A stretch of 64,000 nt of DNA, from contig OZ218960.1 in assembly GCA_965112735.1 (NCBI GenBank), positions 2,852,001 to 2,916,000 on the forward strand. The letters run 5' to 3'. Made by a program: the position numbers and the translations under genes. The DNA comes from Phaeosaccion multiseriatum (taxonomy: Eukaryota; Ochrophyta, other classes). The notes beneath the pieces were generated by a model. It was not told the DNA's origin. It saw only the letters and a list, made by a program, of their open reading frames with translations, and ran no database searches. How positions within the stretch are numbered: the stretch's first letter is position 1; the number at the start of each line of letters is the position of its first letter. This document shows, piece after piece, positions 59,827-64,000 of the stretch.

Positions 59827-59998
59827 CGAAGCAAAAAACAAAAGGAGGGAGCGTGGTGGATGGGTTATATGTGGTAGATAAGATCGTTATCTTCCTCTCA
59901 CCCACATGTACACCAATCTGGACAAGCTCAAGTCAGACGAGTACGCTGTGTACGCTCCATCCACAGTCCATTACCCTCCTGCCAACTCCCTCCCCCCA

Positions 59999-60592
59999 TT
60001 ACAGCACACTCGCCACGTAAGCCACGTCCATGCTCCTGTCCCTCCTCGCTCTCACCGCTTGCTGCTTGTTCTCCCCCCCCCCCTCTTGTACATTATGGTT
60101 CTGAAGCCACTCTGCGACGCGCAAGGCAGCCCCGCCCAGCTTGACCGCTTGCTGCTTGTCCTTCTTCATCTTGCCCTTCGTCTCTTCACTTGCCAGCTCC
60201 TTCAACACTCCATCCGCCATGTCCTCATTCTCTTCTTGGATTTGGCCACCCTCCTTTGCTCCCTCCTGCTCCCTCCTGGCTCCCTCCTCCTCCGCCTGCC
60301 CTTGACCTGTGCACAGCTCGTTATGCCCCTCTACTCCATCTGCCTCGCCAGATGTGGGTACTCCAACTACTTCCCTTCCAGCACTTTTCGATTCGTCCTC
60401 TTGCTGCTGGTGTTGCTGCTCCTTTCCCTCCTTGTCCTCGTCGTCTCCCCCCTCCTCCATGGGAGCAGGAGCCACAACGATGGCCTCATCAATGAGCGAA
60501 AGTACAATATCCCTGACCCACACGCGCAAGTCCTTCTGCACTTTATACACATCATCCTGCAGATACACCTTCGTGTAGCTCAGCAAGCCCAT
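59999..60592 (-). CDS. Hypothetical acidic, Gln/Glu/Lys-rich protein
   Basis: A single open frame of 197 residues starts MGLLSYTKVYLQDDVYKVQK and ends YVASVL. The first 35 residues look folded and partly hydrophobic (LRVWVRDIVLSLIDEAIVV). The remainder is rich in Glu, Gln, Lys and Gly with a helix-prone segment (LKELASEETKGKMKKDKQQAV). I do not recognise a family. It lies between TRAPPC2L and TGS1 on the same strand. The charged composition makes this strand more credible than the hydrophobic frame on the opposite strand. Extra exons cannot be excluded. Confidence 0.45.
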   Translation of the reverse strand: MGLLSYTKVYLQDDVYKVQKDLRVWVRDIVLSLIDEAIVVAPAPMEEGGDDEDKEGKEQQHQQQEDESKSAGREVVGVPTSGEADGVEGHNELCTGQGQAEEEGARREQEGAKEGGQIQEENEDMADGVLKELASEETKGKMKKDKQQAVKLGGAALRVAEWLQNHNVQEGGGENKQQAVRARRDRSMDVAYVASVL

Positions 60593-61441
60593 GGCAGAGA
60601 AAGAGGAGCGAGGAGGGATCGAGGAGAAAAACAAGATCCGCGGCCGCCTTCGGACAAGTTACGTAACGTTTTCTTTTTCATTTTCCTTCATCAGATCAGT
60701 CGTCTGCTGTCTGCAATGTTCCACAGTGGCCAGAGGCGCTACGAGCGGAGGGTGGGTCGGTACCCAATGGGTCTACGCTCCATCTCGTATCATGAGCATC
60801 AGTTTCCTCACGACAGAGAGAGCAGTAGCAGGAGGCAACCCGTATGTCGCATGTCGCTGATCCAATGACCAATGACCCCCCCCACAAAGAAAAGGCCAGT
60901 GCGGGGCGCACTCCGCGCATGCCACGCATCCCCGAAGAGGGCAGCCACGCAGACATGCAGGCACACAGGCAGGTAAGCAGTCCGCGGCGACGAAGTGGGA
61001 CACAGGTGGCGAGAGAGGTCAACCCCAGCCCGGAAAACCGCCCTGTCTCTCTGCCTCCCTCTCTCTCTGGCCTTCCTCCTCGGCCCCTCGCCAAAGGCGT
61101 GTGCGTACGTACTTTGCGTGTGTGCGTGCGTTCCTCTCTCCTCTCTGCCTTGCGGTAAGGGAGGGGAGAGTCATTGCGACAACGAGCCGCCGGCCATCAC
61201 CAGAGCAAGCACTGCCCATACGCCCGCCGATGCACTGCACCGATGTGTAACGATCTGCCTCGAAGCCCTCCTCCCTCTACCGGAGCGAAAGGTTCCCCGC
61301 ACCGCTCTCACGAGCAGCCCAGGGGAGAAAGAAACGACTCCTTCCCCTCGTGCTCCTTGACGCTTCTTCTTTCGGCTTGTCCTTTCTTCTCGCTCGTCCT
61401 CGCCACCCTCCCTCCCTTCTTCTGCCGAGCTAACTCAAAAC
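60593..61441. other. Intergenic stretch
   Basis: Unremarkable mixed sequence between two minus-strand genes: the 5' flank of the acidic protein gene and the 3' flank of TRAPPC2L. Short frames on both strands lack signatures. No repeat array is present. Confidence 0.5.
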
Positions 61442-62389
61442 TTAAAGGTCCGCGTTGAAACTGTTAACTTGGCGATCCACGGCCAGCCTGAAGCGCTCAG
61501 AGACCAGCGGTAGGCTTGACACGGCATCTGTGAAGGGGTTGCGAAGGTGGTTCACGTAGAAGTCGTGCACTGTGCTGAACAGCTTCATGAGGTAAGGTTG
61601 AGGGGAAGGGAGAGAGAGAGAGAGAGAGTACGGGAGAGGGGTTAGGGACAGAGAGAGTAGAGAGAGAGAGTGGGGCTCCACGCATGCGGTGAAGTGGCCG
61701 AGGTAGGCATTCGCTGCTTCGCTCGTGTGCGCACACTCACATTCTGCAGCTCCTGCTCTTTGATGGAGGTGTCGTCTTCTAGGACAGCCACGAGGCGTAT
61801 TTGCGTGGTGGTTTGGTACCCGTAAACACGATACTGCTCCACGGGGCACAGAAAGCCCAGAAACATGTCTGCGGCCGTGCCGTTCTTGGCCCCCTTCAGC
61901 CTCTCCTCGAACACATCGAGAGAGCTGAGGGGCATGGGTGGGGAGGAGGGAGGGGCATCGGCGGCAGGGCGTTAGGGCGGCGTCCGAGAGGGGGAGAAAG
62001 GCAGTCCGGAGAAGGATAGGGGAGAGGGGTTGAGTGTTAGACAGCTCACAGCCCAGAGCGGGCATTCTAGGTCAAGTAGACCAGCCTTCACTCACAAAGT
62101 AGAACGAGGGATAGAAAAGATAGGGCCAAGGCAGCGCTCTTCCACCGCCACAGCTCGTCTCGCTGCTTGCAATCGAGCGCACACACTCTCACTCAGTGGG
62201 CAGGCAGGCAGACGGGCATGAAACAAGGGGTGGCAGGGGGTCGGAGGCAACAACCGGCTGCACCATCCCCTCACCTCACCTGTGAACAATGCTGTGAAAG
62301 CGTAGGACGTCTTCTCGCCCCGGCTCGGTATATGGACGAAGGAAGAGCGGTCGGAAGCCCTTTCCGACCACCGCAAAGCACACAATCAT
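61442..62389 (-). CDS. TRAPPC2L: Trafficking protein particle complex subunit 2-like
   Basis: Three exons, 62389-62280, 61924-61741 and 61582-61442, give 144 residues, close to the family's usual length of about 140. TRAPPC2L is a small longin-fold subunit of TRAPP complexes, which tether vesicles and activate Rab GTPases at the Golgi. Visible: MIVCFAVVGKGFRPLFLRPY (first beta strands), FHSIVH then SSLDVFEERL, FLGFLCPVEQYRVYGYQTTT, and the C-terminal helix LFSTVHDFYVNHLRNPF. Phase 2 at the first junction reconstitutes Ser. The third acceptor (CATGAAG) is weak-looking, but the phase and alignment fit. Confidence 0.88.
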
Positions 62390-62804
62390 CCCCTGCAGCT
62401 GCTGCGCCCCTCCTCACCCCTCTTTCCCTGTCTCTGCTACCCCTTCCCTCCCGGGCGACTCCCGTCCTGCCTTGGCCCCGCGCGAGTCGCTGAAGTTTTC
62501 CCTTCGCCTAAATCTCCTTGCCGTTCTTCCTCCTCTTTCCTCCCCTCCCCTCTCTCTCTCTCTCTTCTATCTTTCCTCTTCTTCACCTTCAGCTGCCTCG
62601 CTCTGCAATAAGATCTTCGACAATAGGCGCTCGGGGGAGGGAAAAGAAGGATCGCGATTATGGCAGTGAGAACGAGAACCCGGGGGGCTGTTCTCTCGCC
62701 CCGACTCCTATGCACTCCCCCCCCTTCCCTGCCTGGCTTTGCTGTATCTTGTAGTAGTAGGAGCAGGAGTAGGGCATAGGTTTGCGTGGACGAGAGGAAG
62801 GACG
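62390..62804. promoter_or_regulatory. Divergent intergenic region between TRAPPC2L and RPB4
   Basis: This 415 bp lies between start codons that point away from each other. It contains a CTCTCT stretch (62555-62570). No TATA-like box stands out. Promoter role is inferred from the arrangement. Confidence 0.45.
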
Positions 62805-63905
62805 ATGGACGAGGAAGGCGACAACGCCAACACTCTTCACTTCGGGCCAGGATTCGACTTTGAGGGCAAGGAGAAGCTGCAGGTGCGGGCGTAAGAGGGT
62901 GAAGGACGAGCGAGGATGGGAGGAGGAAAGCCTCTTGCGTGCGTATGTAGCTGCATAGCATTGCTGACATTGTCTGGCAGGGTTCTCCTCTCTCCCTTGG
63001 CTCTTGCCTACGTTCCCATATCTCCCTCCCTCACAGGTTTTACTTCTCCCCCTTGCCGTCGTACCCCTATTGCACGCCCCCTATCAGCGCCTCTGACCCT
63101 CCCTTTTCCCTCCCGCCCACCCTCCGCCCTCTTTTCGTCATCCTTCCCACCCACCCACCCACCCACCCACCCCTACCCTTCTTTTCGGCTAACCCAGTGC
63201 CTATCCAATGCTGAAGTGGCCATCGTACTGGAGCAGCAGAAGGGAAACTACGAAGAAAAAGACATCAATGTCACCCCGGCCTTCGCGAAAACGCTCCAGT
63301 ACGTTAAGCGGTATGGCGCAGGTAAGCGCCGGTCCGGATACCTCTGAGCGACTCTTTCCTTCCCTGTGTGTGCTCCCCTGTGTGGAGTCCAACCCTGCTT
63401 GCTTCTGCATGTCTGGGGCCGCGTCATGCTTCGACTTGGGCGTAAACTACGGCGGCGGGAGGCAAGGGGGGGACGAGGGGTTACTTTCTTGTCTCCCTCC
63501 CCCCCTCCCCAAGCACCGCCCTCTTCTTTCTCTCCTTCGCCGCTGACACGATACCGTCCGCACTGCCCTTCCTCCTGTGGATCACTCCCCACCCCTGTTG
63601 CTCCCTTGTTGCCTTTGTCCGCTTGGCTCCTTGGCCCCTCCTCAGCGGGTGACCGAGACGTGAACGTGGCAACCACCAAAGAGCTGCGCCGAGCCCTCGA
63701 GGCCTTTGAGCAGTACACTGAAGAGGGCCCCACTCAGCTGCACCAGTTCGAAATCTCCGCCCTCGCCAACCTCATGCAGGCAGACTCCACCGCCGAGGAG
63801 GCAATGGCCCTCATCCCCTCCCTCGGCAAGAAGTTCAATGAGGACGAGGTGGAGAGCATCTTGGAGCTCGTCAAGAGTCACGCCTCAAGGAGGATGTACG
63901 GATAA
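62805..63905 (+). CDS. RPB4: RNA polymerase II subunit RPB4
   Basis: Three exons, 62805-62882, 63198-63321 and 63646-63905, give 153 residues. RPB4 pairs with RPB7 to form the stalk of RNA polymerase II, acting in initiation and mRNA fate. Visible: LSNAEVAIVLEQQKGN (first helix), TPAFAKTLQYVKRY, then the HRDC-like C-terminal domain LHQFEISALANLM, STAEEAMALIPSLGKKFNEDEV, ESILELVKSH. The N-terminal exon (MDEEGDNANTLHFGPGFDF) contains the short acidic lead typical of the family. The start is the only ATG ahead of the first donor in frame. Confidence 0.92.
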
Positions 63906-63926
63906 GTCTTTCGGGCAGTCTACCCC

Positions 63927-63979
<53 letters not shown>

Positions 63980-64000
63980 TGTCTCTCTCTCTGTCGGAGT
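63906..64000. repeat. (CT)n array after RPB4
   Basis: CTCTCT repeats with a short CACACA run, directly downstream of the RPB4 stop; probably 3' UTR or terminator region. Truncated by the window edge. Confidence 0.9.

Noticed and set aside
59906-60868. 320-residue plus-strand frame rich in Leu
   Set aside because: It is antisense to a charged minus-strand frame; its hydrophobicity mirrors Glu/Lys codons read backwards, and no domain is visible.

Overview
The window is nuclear DNA of a eukaryote. Every recognisable gene is broken by GT-AG introns. The genes include nuclear housekeeping ones: cysteinyl-tRNA synthetase, trimethylguanosine synthase, a TRAPP subunit and RNA polymerase II RPB4. A giant protein built of EsV-1-7 cysteine motifs, together with a surface protein and a synthetase carrying a signal-like leader, points to a photosynthetic stramenopile (eustigmatophyte, xanthophyte or brown-algal side). 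The exact genus cannot be read from the sequence. Introns and intergenic DNA are packed with CCCT, TCAC, GGGTGA and TG/CA arrays, and several proteins carry long homopolymer runs.

Layout. 269-4089 (-): cysteinyl-tRNA synthetase, whose 3' exons run off the left edge. 4430-16331 (+): one 19-exon gene for a secreted, membrane-anchored protein with Pro/Thr repeats, a fasciclin (FAS1) domain, five near-identical 63-residue modules and cysteine-rich repeats. 16.6-20.8 kb: a graveyard of mobile elements (copia RNase H remnant, hAT C-terminal remnant, inverted repeats, AT-rich debris). 20939-22211 (-): secreted Ser/Gly-rich protein. 22516-22821: a perfect 149-bp inverted repeat. 23226-24990 (-): low-complexity hypothetical protein. 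26224-26999 (+): LRAT-like protein. 27682-29559 and 31050-35389 (+): two ankyrin-repeat proteins, the second with an acidic block of about 365 residues. 36236-47240 (-): a roughly 2509-residue EsV-1-7 repeat protein. 48058-55689 (+): CLC chloride channel/transporter. 55.9-57.0 kb: a 15-copy minisatellite. 57072-59826 (-): trimethylguanosine synthase. 59999-60592 (-): unknown acidic protein. 61442-62389 (-): TRAPPC2L. 62805-63905 (+): RPB4.

Exon models were built by hand. In every gene described as a full chain the splice phases close and the summed length is a multiple of three. Three divergent pairs (CysRS/FAS1 protein, EsV-1-7/CLC, TRAPPC2L/RPB4) share short upstream regions of 0.3-0.8 kb. 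The housekeeping genes act in separate processes (translation, snRNA cap maturation, vesicle tethering, transcription), and nothing suggests a functional cluster. The main oddities are a dispersed short motif (core TTGGTGATACAG) found in exons and introns of five unrelated genes in all reading frames, exon-module duplication in the FAS1 gene, and a strong tendency of intron arrays to be pyrimidine-rich on the sense strand.
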